Positions 38,386-47,486 of a DNA stretch of 64,000 bases are shown piece after piece; positions within the stretch are counted from its first letter, which is position 1, and each line of letters begins with the position of its first letter. The translations under genes were made by a program, and so were the position numbers. The notes below the pieces were generated by a model. It was not told where the DNA came from, did not search any database, and saw only the letters and a list, made by a program, of their open reading frames with translations. Location of the stretch: contig JAKULF010000017.1 of the NCBI GenBank assembly GCA_022661535.1, positions 558,001 to 622,000 on the forward strand. Direction: 5' to 3'. This stretch comes from Eutypa lata (lineage: Eukaryota > Ascomycota > Sordariomycetes > Xylariales > Diatrypaceae).

Positions 38386-39337
38386 ATGAGTCTTGGCTCT
38401 ACTGAGACATGGTCTTTAAAAAGTAGGCACGGAAAGGAATACGAGGTGAACATTGGCTTTCCTCGAGACTGGAGTAGCCGTGCGCTCACTCCTAGTCAAG
38501 AAATCCCTATCATGTACGGGTTTGAAACCGAGTTGCAACGCACTGGGATGCCGTTATACAATTAGCTTACAAAAGTATAGATACCTAACGGATGGGAACT
38601 CTGTATTCCTTACTGCTCTTGAAGCTTTACATCGGCGTCTATCCATCCCATCGCCTATAGAACCCGGAATTGTTGGCGTTGTAGTATCGGTCGGCTATCT
38701 GCTTTCGCCCGATTCAAGCTCCGTGTTTGACCCCCGCAGAAGATGTGATCTGACCCCACCGGCTCCAGGTCGTGACCCAGCCGAGGGTGGTGCTGACGAG
38801 TTCATTGATTTTATCAGTGATGAGGTTAGAGGATTAGTGCAACGGAGACTTCAAGAAACCCGTGGTGTCAATCCGGGGAAGGAGGCGCTCTACGGACACT
38901 CCTTTGGTGGGCTATTCTGCCTTCATACTCTATTCACCCGCCCGAACCTGTTCGACTGTTTCATCGCAAGCAGCCCTAGCATCTGGTGGAATAACAAATG
39001 TCTATTACGAGAAGAAGCGTCATTCTGTGAAATGAATATGGATGATAGTAGAGAGGCACATAAGCCATCTCTCATGATGTTTGTGGGCGGACAGGAACAG
39101 AACCCCCCTCGTTATAGGAAAGAGAAGGACAAGGAATACGAAGAGAGACTACGACTTCACCAAGAATGGAGGATGATAGACAATGTTCGCGAGAGCTATG
39201 CACGACTCGAAAACAGTGGCAAATTTAGCCACACCTCCTGTATGGTCTATGAGGGTGAAGATCACGGAACTATTATGTCGTGCTCATTGAACAGAGGATT
39301 GGTTACGTTCCTTGAGGATTGGCCTTACAGAACATAG
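38386..39337 (+). CDS. Siderophore esterase-like alpha/beta hydrolase
   Basis: Probably hydrolyses ester bonds of a fusarinine- or triacetylfusarinine-type siderophore after uptake, releasing iron in the cytosol; 296 aa, no signal peptide. Exon 1 is 38386-38519 and exon 2 is 38581-39337. The donor GTTTGA is slightly weak. It joins IMYG to YLTDGNSVFLTALEAL, the 'oxyanion-side' DGN block of the IroE/BesA/EstB esterases. The nucleophile elbow is GHSFGG with Ser152. The catalytic His273 lies in EGEDHGT. SPSIWWNN after the elbow is characteristic of this siderophore-esterase group. The substrate call rests on family resemblance and on the SIT-type transporter 1.3 kb downstream on the same strand. 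A generic PF00756 esterase is the alternative. Confidence 0.82.
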
Positions 39338-40653
39338 GCCGATTTTCTGAACATACCAAGAAAGTGTTTTCTAATCACCATCTTCTTCTTTCTTCTTAAT
39401 ATATGTCTTCTTGGAACTCTCCAGCTATGTTCAATACTCACCCCCGTTCCCAGACGTCTGTGGTAAGCCAGAATATCTTGGGACATGCTGTCTGCTGCAT
39501 GTTGCCTGATTACGGGAACCGTCAACGACAGCCATAGACAAGGGCATAATCCAAATCCAAGGCCTCCAGCTATATACTGGTACAGGTCCCAGCTTCTTGG
39601 AACTTCGGGCTGCACTGAGAGATCGCTGTAATGTCATAGTATGGAGGGTCTACTATGTCAAGCTCGTCTGTTGGATTAAGCGATCTGCCAAATTATCCCG
39701 CCATCGCGAGCCTAGCCTTCCAAATTGCCCACATCGTCACACCTTGCAGCTTTCCATGTGAACCTTATCCTTCGCTACTTCTGGTCCCTATAAGGGCGCA
39801 CAGCTAGTGTCTCCAGTATACCGCGATGGGGGGTTTTAGGTCCGAAGCCCCATAACCTTCTTTCCAATCGTTGTCCGTTTGGATTACAAAACGTCAATAG
39901 ATTCCTCAAATACAATAGTGGGGTGTCCCTCGCCGTAAATACTCAACTGGGCCCCTTAGTGCCGTAAGCTATATATTGCATCAAATTACTCTATATAGTA
40001 ACCTATCAACTAGTTGGTCATCTGTGAAAATTTCAAAGAGCCGGCGTGCGCGTACAGCTTCGATAAGGTCTAGGTCTTGCAAGACATGAGACGAATCCCG
40101 GTTATTTTCCCTCTATTTAGGGTGACTTCATGGGCAAGCTTGCCTTTTTTTGTACAGAACTCCATATGCCAAGCCCGAGGTATATAGCGAAACCGGATCT
40201 GATAAGATTAGATGGGGCTGTAGCTGAAAAAAGTCTTGTGCGGAATCGTTCCACTCGTAGATGCAGCGGGGCGGATCGTGCAGGTGCTAAGCGGTTAGAT
40301 CTGATCGAAGACATAATAACTCGTACGTTCAGTAGGGTTGGGATGGCGGCTAGCATGTTCGAGTAGGCAAGCCGTCGTTGCATCGTGGACTGACTTACTG
40401 CTATTTGTACTACATAGTAAGTGGACGATGGGGCGGGTGCGGAATATACAAAACTCTGTCACGGATCGGAGAGAAGGAAACTAAGTTGCACTACGCCAGC
40501 TCGGTTTTGGGATCTTGCAATACATATATACTCACATTTGTAGATGGGCCCTTATATAGCCAGCACCCATCATCTTGCTTTCGTCTAACGGGCACCGTCG
40601 AGCTGCATAGCACACTGTCTGTTTACTTCCGCGCCAAGCTACCGTATATCATC
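39338..40653. other. Spacer between siderophore esterase and transporter
   Basis: No gene seen. The right half holds a perfect SreA-type site (listed separately) about 450 bases before the transporter start. A short minus-strand frame at 39325-39615 was not accepted. Confidence 0.55.
40197..40205 (+). promoter_or_regulatory. SreA-type iron-repressor site ATCTGATAA
   Basis: Exact match to ATCWGATAA, the extended GATA site bound by fungal siderophore repressors (SreA/Urbs1/SRE). It lies 449 bases upstream of the siderophore transporter ATG. The nine-base match is much rarer than a plain GATA site. Its position before an iron-uptake gene supports repression in iron-replete cells. Confidence 0.5.
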
Positions 40654-42654
40654 ATGGAGAAAGAGCTTCAAGGGGAGACTAAAAACGAACTTGACGCGGC
40701 TAGTGTCGAGAAGTCTGCGGGTGTTATTCAGTCTGATGGCTTAAAACGAGCTCCTCGAAGATGGATCATTGCCGCCTTCCTAGGGTATGTAGCTAGTTGA
40801 TGACCGTCATTGCTTACCACAATATTCAGTTTCCATGGGAACTGATAGTACGTAGACTATATATTGTAACCTTCGTTTTCGCCTTCGACAATTATTCGAC
40901 ATCGACATATAGCGCCTACGCCACAAGTGCTTTCAAGGGCCATTCACTCCTGAGCGCCTCAAGGGTCGTGATTACCATTACGAGCTTGCTCTCTTACCCT
41001 ATCATCGCAAGGCTATCGGATGTTAGTGCTTACTGGCCATCTTCAAGAGATACCATGTGTATAACTGACATAAACACTGCAGGTATTCGGGCGTGCTGAG
41101 CTTTTTGCCTTCTCTATCATTCTTAATACCGTCTCCAAGATCTTATATGCCTCCTGCAGGACCATCGAGACTTACTTCGTAAGAAATTCCTTACTCACAA
41201 CCATGTATCGTTGACCCATTTTGACCCATACGGGTCTTTAGGTAGCTGGATTGTTTGATGCAATTGGCAGTACAGGATTCGGCATCACACAGCAGATTTT
41301 CATCTCCGATCTGACCACGCTTAGGAATCGTGGGCTCTGGCTATCACTCCCAGATAGCATCAGCGCCATCCCAACCTTGTTCCTTGGGACGATTGTTGCA
41401 GATGCTTTCTTAGCTCACTCTACATGGAGGTGGGGATATGGCATGTGGGCAATTGTCATACCTATCGCTGCGTTACCTCTTCTCGCCACATTATTTCTCT
41501 GGGAGTATGAGAACAAGAAGACGCACCCCGAGACCGAAAACCGACCGGGAATTCTGCAAGACATTCATCGAGATGATTCATTTCTAGTTAAGCTTTATAA
41601 GCTAATCTGGGTCGAGCTGGACTTGCTTGGATGCCTTCTTCTCATTGCAGGCCTAGCACTGGTCCTAGTGCCCATTTCCCTTACAGGGTCAGGTAATAGT
41701 GTCGCCTGGCGGAACGCTCATTTCATCGCTATGCCCGTTGTCGGATTTGTGCTTTTCATCTTGTTCCTTGTCTGGGACGCCTTGTTTGCTAAGAAGCCCT
41801 TTGTTCCGTTCCGCCTCGTTCGACACAAAACAGTCGTCGCAGCTTGCGTTTTGTGCATCCTCGACTTCATGCATTATTCACTATTTAGTGTATTCTTCCC
41901 GAGTTATCTCCAGGTTGCTGGGCACTATTCAGCTGGACACGCCACTAGAATAGAGTAAGGGCTATCACCATCGCTGTTACCACCTCTTGTCAGACTCTGA
42001 CTGACATATTACCCCTTTATAGTAATTCTCTGAGAGTGTCTTTCCAGATTGCTTCTCTTATAGTCGCAGTACTTATGCACTATTCCAAACGTGCTAAGAT
42101 TTGGATTTTGATTGGTGTCTGTCTCTGCCTCCTCGGCCAGGGTCTCGAAATCTACTTAGTCAACATTAACAGGATCCATCCCGCAAACGAAGCGTCTTTC
42201 ATTACTGCTAAGACTATAGTTGGTGTAGGAAGGGGCTTCTACCAAACTGCGGCCCAGGTATGCGTACAAGCAGTAGTGAGGCGCGACGAAGTGGCTGTCG
42301 CTACAGGAGTGTTTTTCGCAGCTATGAACCTTGGAGGCGCAATTGGCACGAGGTAAGCTCTATCTGATTTAACTTGTTATTTACTGTTGCGTCTTGTGTC
42401 CGATATTCCTCTAACTATAAAGCAGCATCTCGGGTGCTATATGGCGATCGAATCTTCTTTACCGACTATCTGAATACCTCCCTGAGGCCTCAAAATCGAA
42501 AGCCTCGTCAATCTTCCAATCTATCGTCGTTGCGCAGAAGTTCGCTATTGGGTCTGGTGAGAGAAACGCTATCGACCAAGCATACCGGGAAAGCCAGCAG
42601 AAACTCGCCATCGCGGCTACTGTGGTACTAGCACCATCTTTGATCGCCATGTGA
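40654..42654 (+). CDS. Siderophore-iron transporter (SIT/MFS family), truncated by TGA
   Basis: Ferric-siderophore/proton symporter with about 14 helices. Exons are 40654-40784, 40856-41021, 41083-41178, 41242-41954, 42023-42352 and 42426-42654, giving 554 aa to the TGA. Family features are VFAFDNYSTSTYSAYATSAF in helix 1, TYFVAGLFDAIGSTGFGI, SDLTTLRNRGLW, and GVGRGFYQTAAQVCVQAVV with AATGVFF-like AVATGVFFAAMN late. The N-terminus is hydrophilic and cytosolic. The reading ends SLIAM, then TGA (42652-42654). In the same frame FIKNVDLTEDQ and a hydrophilic tail continue for 40 codons to TAG (42775-42777). Relatives normally carry Trp where the TGA sits. The stop therefore removes the end of the last helix and the tail. 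Exon 6 has a tandem acceptor (AAGCAG) that would add one Ser. It may be partly functional or a fresh pseudogene. Confidence 0.85.
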
Positions 42655-42777
42655 TTCATCAAGAATGTGGACCTCACCGAAGATCAGAAAAGGATTGGAG
42701 AAGAACATAGAGGAGAAGAGCATACCATGGATGGTGATAGCCATGATGGTGGTAGAACCGCGAATAGAGAGAAGTAG

Positions 42778-43551
42778 ATAAGGAATCTAGGTTGTGATCT
42801 TGAAAGATAAGAGCATGCCCTATCTTAAGAAGCGCCTAGTACCGATAGTTACCCCTATATCGTATCTAAAAACAATCTGTATAGTGAACCTCAACAATGG
42901 TTTGCTAAAGAAGGCTGGAATAGAATACCCCTACGTGATTTTCCAGTAAATAATAGCAGTCTTCATACCGTTCAAGTGAAATGATCAATTGATTCAATGA
43001 TACTGTATACTATTCCAAAGGTGGCTGAATAGAAAATGACACTGTAACCGATGAAAGGAACCTCTTGCTTTGTCACTATTATTTCTTAAGGCGCATTCAT
43101 GATTTAATTAGCTAGTTATTGACAAAGAAACTGTTTATAGAACAAATGACGTCTAGCTAACTAAAACCAATTTATTTATTACTAACCTGCGATTTTCTGC
43201 TCATTAACGACCCATTTTAGCCACGATGCTATGTGTGGACAGTGGATCCGAAGAGAAATAAAACATAAGTCTCTTCAGGGACCGTTCTGGAACAGAATGT
43301 GCTAATCATGTAACACAAGAAGACATGGTCATAGAACATATGGTATGATACGAAACAACATCTATTTGATGCTATTCCAAGTTGTTCACAATTCCATTAT
43401 ATATCAACAACGTATCCCCCCATATGTGCCTTAGACCATCATTCTAATCGTGCCTATCTTACAGAAACGGATTTATTAATATTCGCGACGAATTTACTAC
43501 GTACTTAATATTCAACAATATCAAATCCAACACCAATAGATAACAAACATC
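42778..43551. other. Intergenic, AT-rich
   Basis: Spacer before the glycosyltransferase. Only AT-rich sequence is seen; no gene, no repeat structure recognised. Confidence 0.6.
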
Positions 43552-44805
43552 ATGTCTTCGCCATACTTTCTCGTAGGTCTTTGCTTATGGGACTTACTTG
43601 AACGTCAAATATCAAAGAGCAATGCTCAGCGTTATCAACCTTTCCCTCTTCCTTCCCCTGACGAACGATGCTATGAAGTTTCAGATGTAAGTTTGGTAGT
43701 CCCTACTGTTAATGCAGATGAGAATTTCCCGAAATTCCTCTGCCGATGGCTAACAAACAAACCACTGGAAATAATATTGGTTACCGTGGAAAGCGAAGAG
43801 GATGCACTTCGCCGAATCATCAACTCTGAAGACGTCCAAGATGCGGCCAAGTGTACTAGGATTCAGCTACTCACTATTAAATGTGCAAACAAGAGGGATC
43901 AATTAATTGAGGGCATAAATGCCTCTACTGGTAAGATTATTGCTCTCGTCGATGACGATGCCTTTTATAAGAATGAGGACATTCTCCTGCAGCTACTTGC
44001 CCCCTTTCAACAAGACGACGTAGGCTTAGTTGGAGGTCCAATAAGTTCATACATCCCCCCTTGTCGTAGGAGGGAAGATGTTATTACTGGATGGGAGGTA
44101 GCAGCTATGCGAATTCGCCAGAAGAGAGGACGGAGTATGAAAGGTGCCTTCGCCGCTGATGGAGGTACAAATTTTACAGTGAGTGGGTTGACAATGCTTT
44201 TGCGCGGCGAGATACTAAGAGATGCAGTTTTCCAACACGCCTTCACACACGATTTTTGGATGGGAAAAAGACAGAACACAGGAGATGACGGGTTTATCAC
44301 CCGTTGGGTTCTGTATCAACATTACTTGTCCAACACTAGAAAGCAATGGAAATTGGGCATGCAGCTTGTTCCCGAGGCAGAAATCTCAACGTCGGTGATG
44401 AACGACAGCCGATACGCCAGTCAGATGAAACGTTGGTGGAGAAGTGGCCTGCGCCTACGTCTGACCTGTTTGCTTTATGATCCGGGCTTCTTCCATATGT
44501 ATCTTACAACTCCTTACATGGCACGCAAAATGGCAGAGGGCCTCTTTTCCCCACTTCTTACGATTGTTCGGCTTATTCTCTGGTGGAACACATTACGCAC
44601 CGTTCCCATCTTAGCCTTGCTTATCTTACTACTCGACCTCTATAGTTGGGTAACAGACCTCTCAAACTTTGCAAAGGAATATCCATGGTGTCGTTCGAAG
44701 ATCTGGGCGGCAATTATCGTCGACAGGTTATATCTGATCTCTGATTGGTATTGTTGGCTCACACTCGGCACGGAATCCTGGATGACGAGAAGCCTAGTAC
44801 TTTAG
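43552..44805 (+). CDS. Family 2 glycosyltransferase (Cps1/hyaluronan-synthase-like)
   Basis: Processive membrane polysaccharide synthase candidate of 417 aa in one exon. GT-A motifs are in order: VVPTVNADEN (49-58); VDDD with the nucleotide/metal-binding Asp134-136; NTGDDGF with the catalytic-base Asp pair 245-246; QMKRWW (291-296), the QxxRW acceptor motif. Two or three hydrophobic segments follow at about 330-385, so the enzyme would sit in the plasma membrane. The start at 43552 gives only a short N-terminus. Cps1-type proteins usually have one or two helices before the catalytic domain; here only SPYFLVGLCLW is hydrophobic. The lack of introns differs from most neighbours. Product sugar cannot be inferred. 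Confidence 0.85.
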   Translation: MSSPYFLVGLCLWDLLERQISKSNAQRYQPFPLPSPDERCYEVSDVSLVVPTVNADENFPKFLCRWLTNKPLEIILVTVESEEDALRRIINSEDVQDAAKCTRIQLLTIKCANKRDQLIEGINASTGKIIALVDDDAFYKNEDILLQLLAPFQQDDVGLVGGPISSYIPPCRRREDVITGWEVAAMRIRQKRGRSMKGAFAADGGTNFTVSGLTMLLRGEILRDAVFQHAFTHDFWMGKRQNTGDDGFITRWVLYQHYLSNTRKQWKLGMQLVPEAEISTSVMNDSRYASQMKRWWRSGLRLRLTCLLYDPGFFHMYLTTPYMARKMAEGLFSPLLTIVRLILWWNTLRTVPILALLILLLDLYSWVTDLSNFAKEYPWCRSKIWAAIIVDRLYLISDWYCWLTLGTESWMTRSLVL

Positions 44806-45394
44806 TATCCATAAGAAACTCGTTATTGTGGACAATGACTATGAATACTATTAGCATACGTTGAAATGCAATGTAATATCGGCACGATGATTAGCGGCCA
44901 GCTGTGAGAACACCATCGAGGTAGTGAGAATGTAAATGTGTTCGCTAGTCCTATAATGGGAGCTCAATAAACCGAATTAATATATGTTTAAGCACCTGTA
45001 CTAGACCACCAAGGGAATGTAAATGATTCTAACATAGCCGAATAACTTTTTCATGGAGACCTGTTATCATATCACATTTCTTGTTCTACGGTATTGAGGC
45101 TAGAATAGGTGCTGATTATTCACAGGTTAATATATGTTATGTAGAATTGATCGTTAGTAAGAGGAAACATGCAACAACTCGATCATTATGATTGGAGCTT
45201 GCAGGTCGCAGCTGTGAGGTTAAGGGTCCGATTACCTAATAGGGGCATTTCTAGCTTAACTAACCTTCTCATCAAACCTACAGCACCCATCGAATAAATT
45301 AGGTATTATAAAGTACTTCTAGCTAGTTTTTACGACAACGCAGCTAGCCTTAGGTGAGCAATCTGCCTTCCTGGCCCCCTTTAAACATCCGTGG
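44806..45394. other. Intergenic, left flank of the retroelement
   Basis: AT-rich spacer with no recognised gene. It ends in the GTATG target-site copy. Confidence 0.6.
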
Positions 45395-45399
45395 GTATG
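45395..45399. repeat. Target-site duplication, left copy (GTATG)
   Basis: Five bases immediately before the left LTR. The same GTATG follows the right LTR at 47482-47486. Confidence 0.93.
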
Positions 45400-45592
45400 T
45401 GTCGCATTCTAGCTACCACTTACTACAGGATCGGATACGCTCAGCTCAGCTGTTGTTGTATTGATCTAAAAGAGCAAGGAAATCTAGGAATCTAGGTGGT
45501 GGGCATTATATGCCCTACAAAAGTGGACGTGGTGGAGATCAGGTGACGTGGCTTCGGGTAGCTCTATATGGCAGGGATCATCTAACGCAACA
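45400..45592 (-). repeat. LTR, 3' copy relative to the element (left)
   Basis: 193 bp, TGTCGC...GCAACA on the plus strand. Identical by eye to 47289-47481. Confidence 0.96.
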
Positions 45593-45603
45593 CACCCCCT
45601 GAT
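45593..45603 (-). other. Polypurine-like tract next to the 3' LTR
   Basis: On the minus strand the interior ends ATCAGGGGGTG directly against the LTR, the position expected for the plus-strand primer. It is short and contains one T, so the call is moderate. Confidence 0.5.
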
Positions 45604-46016
45604 CGCTGACACTACCATTGCCATTTCGGGCGAGCTTCTGAAGCTATTCACACCCTGCTCGTCGTCGACCCTTGGAGTTTTGGCACCCCCCAAATTGCAC
45701 CCCCGAGCTCGTTGACCCTATCCATCCACCACCGACCGACACGAAATAACGCTCCGCACTTGTACCGCTTCGACCCAACTTCCTTCTGAGGCACCGGCAC
45801 CCGGAAGTGGTCTCACGCGCGTGGCGAGCTCGTCCTCGGCTCGACGTAATGGTCGTCACCATCCGCCGAGATACAGGACCGGGAGAGTGACACACTAGGC
45901 CGTCTATCCGATCTCAGGCAGTAGCTGCCCAGCTGCTCCCGTACAAAATAAAACAAAACAAAAACGAGCTATCTACCCTTGGTTCTGGATCACTCCGTCA
46001 CCGCCGTTCCGCTCCA
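45604..46016 (-). other. Non-coding 3' interior of the retroelement
   Basis: About 410 bases between the Gag stop and the polypurine-like tract. The minus-strand frame at 45644-45895 is G-rich and low in information, with no pol motif. It may be the 3' untranslated part or a scrap of lost pol sequence. Confidence 0.5.
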
Positions 46017-47198
46017 TCACGCCGTAATATTAGCGTTCCGTGGCAGCCCTCCGAGCGTCGGCTCTGGCTTCCCGTGCTCCGATTCGAGCTTTGTACGCAA
46101 CTCCGACCAAGCGTCGGAGTTAAACCTCTCCCTGATACGCTTGCATACGTGCGGCTCGGGCGTCCTTCTCGAGCTCGACCGTCCGTATACAGCGTACATC
46201 AAGGCGTCGCAATCTTCCGGCAGCCACTTGTGCTTTTGATCAGGACGAACGAGGCAAGGGCAGCTGTGCAGCTCCCTTGTCGCCGCCGTCGCATGCACAC
46301 CAAACGCCGAGCGAGGCCAGTCTTCGTCTCGCAAAGTTGCAAACTGTTGCAACTTGACAGCGAATAGCTTCGAATACTCGTCGAGCGTTATAGGTGGCTT
46401 GCCACGTGCTTCTCGGCTCGCAATCCTATCGAGCTGCGTAGTTGCCCAATCGGGTGCTATACGTCGACCGACGGCAAGGATAAAGTCTTGTGCGGCGAGC
46501 TGCCCCGTGACCTCCGGGATGTCTTCGGCCTTTCCCCGAACGTATGCATCATACCATTGTCGATACCAAGTTTCCGGGTTTATACTGCCCTGTCGAGCGG
46601 AGTCCAAAGCTTGCAAGTAACGCGTACGTGCACTGTTGACGATGCTATGCCGTGACGGCGCCAAACGCTCTTTGAGCTTCCGTACTATCACCTGAATGGA
46701 TGGGTCGACCTCCGGCTGAAGCAAGTCGAGCTCGCTAAGCACCGAGCTTAAGATCGACTCGCCCACGCTTCCGGTGACCCAGTTCCAAAGAGTAACGTAT
46801 CGGCCAGCTACCGCCGACCACTCGGCGGCACGTCCAGCAAAATCCTTACGATCGCCCTCGTATTTAGCCTCGACGTCCTTCTTGACGGCGACGGCCGGAG
46901 CTGGAGGTTGGGGACCGCGTTGAGCTTCGGCCCGAAGTTCCCACGCATCGATCTCTTTATTGTATTGCTCCTGTCGACGAGCGTTCTCTTGTCGAATATA
47001 ACGGTCGATAGTAGGAACGCGCGGAGCTTCAAGCGTAACGTGGATCGAATCCGGACCGTCCGGGTTGACGTATGGCCATATACCTCGGAACCGAGCATGG
47101 TGTCGATAAAGGGTGAACCATTGGGGCCAGGTTTCACGGCTGACGAGCTTATGGTTGACGGGTATCGCAGAAGAAGGGTCGCTCAATAGTGAAGACAT
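46017..47198 (-). CDS. Gag-like capsid protein of the retroelement
   Basis: The element's only substantial frame, 393 aa, on the strand set by the primer site. ATG 47198 lies about 90 bases inside the 5' LTR. The middle is helical: WPQWFTLYRHHARFRGIWPY near the start, an Ala/Glu/Lys-rich stretch with PPAPAVAVKKDVEAKYEGD, then WNWVTGSVGESILSSVLSEL and ETWYRQWYDAYVRGKAEDIP. Fungal Copia Gag proteins have this layout. Near the C-terminus CPCLVRPDQKHKWLPEDC has a Cys-x-Cys...His...Cys spacing. It resembles the knuckle-like motif of fungal Copia Gags and may bind RNA, but it is not a classical CX2CX4HX4C. There is no DTG/DSG protease, no HHCC, no YxDD. The frame is intact, so Gag may still be made. 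Confidence 0.8.
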   Translation of the reverse strand: MSSLLSDPSSAIPVNHKLVSRETWPQWFTLYRHHARFRGIWPYVNPDGPDSIHVTLEAPRVPTIDRYIRQENARRQEQYNKEIDAWELRAEAQRGPQPPAPAVAVKKDVEAKYEGDRKDFAGRAAEWSAVAGRYVTLWNWVTGSVGESILSSVLSELDLLQPEVDPSIQVIVRKLKERLAPSRHSIVNSARTRYLQALDSARQGSINPETWYRQWYDAYVRGKAEDIPEVTGQLAAQDFILAVGRRIAPDWATTQLDRIASREARGKPPITLDEYSKLFAVKLQQFATLRDEDWPRSAFGVHATAATRELHSCPCLVRPDQKHKWLPEDCDALMYAVYGRSSSRRTPEPHVCKRIRERFNSDAWSELRTKLESEHGKPEPTLGGLPRNANITA

Positions 47199-47277
47199 CG
47201 TCGAAAGAATGTATGCGAGCTGCGTATTCCTTAGTCAAGTGATTTCGAAGCTATCGCGCAGCGTGCGTACGCATACG

Positions 47278-47288
47278 GGGCTCATAAC
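47278..47288 (-). other. Primer-binding site, initiator tRNA-Met anticodon-loop type
   Basis: Directly abutting the 5' LTR, the minus strand reads GTTATGAGCCC. Its complement GGGCTCATAAC matches, as I recall it, the anticodon stem-loop of yeast initiator tRNA-Met (GGGCUCAUAAC), including the CAU anticodon. Copia-group elements are known to prime from such a half-tRNA instead of the 3' CCA end. Confidence 0.8.
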
Positions 47289-47481
47289 TGTCGCATTCTA
47301 GCTACCACTTACTACAGGATCGGATACGCTCAGCTCAGCTGTTGTTGTATTGATCTAAAAGAGCAAGGAAATCTAGGAATCTAGGTGGTGGGCATTATAT
47401 GCCCTACAAAAGTGGACGTGGTGGAGATCAGGTGACGTGGCTTCGGGTAGCTCTATATGGCAGGGATCATCTAACGCAACA
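47289..47481 (-). repeat. LTR, 5' copy relative to the element (right)
   Basis: 193 bp, identical by eye to the left copy. In element orientation it reads TGTTGC...GCGACA. Confidence 0.96.
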
Positions 47482-47486
47482 GTATG
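47482..47486. repeat. Target-site duplication, right copy (GTATG)
   Basis: Five bases immediately after the right LTR, matching 45395-45399. Confidence 0.93.

Larger units (their letters stand above)
45400..47481 (-). mobile_element. Gag-only LTR retrotransposon, non-autonomous, Copia-like
   Basis: A complete 2,082-bp insertion. It has two 193-bp direct repeats that I compared base by base and read as identical, each bounded by TG...CA in either orientation, and a perfect 5-bp target duplication. A primer-binding site sits directly inside the right LTR and a G-rich tract directly inside the left one, so the element reads on the minus strand. The 1,696-bp interior holds one 393-aa Gag-like frame. 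Protease, integrase, reverse transcriptase and RNase H are absent, and there is no room for them. The structure corresponds to the TR-GAG class of terminal-repeat elements retaining Gag. Movement would need pol proteins from a related full-length element elsewhere. Identical LTRs indicate a recent insertion. Confidence 0.95.

Noticed and set aside
45644..45895. Minus-strand frame inside the retroelement as a pol remnant
   Set aside because: No DTG, HHCC, DDE or YxDD motif; Gly/Arg-rich composition follows the base composition.
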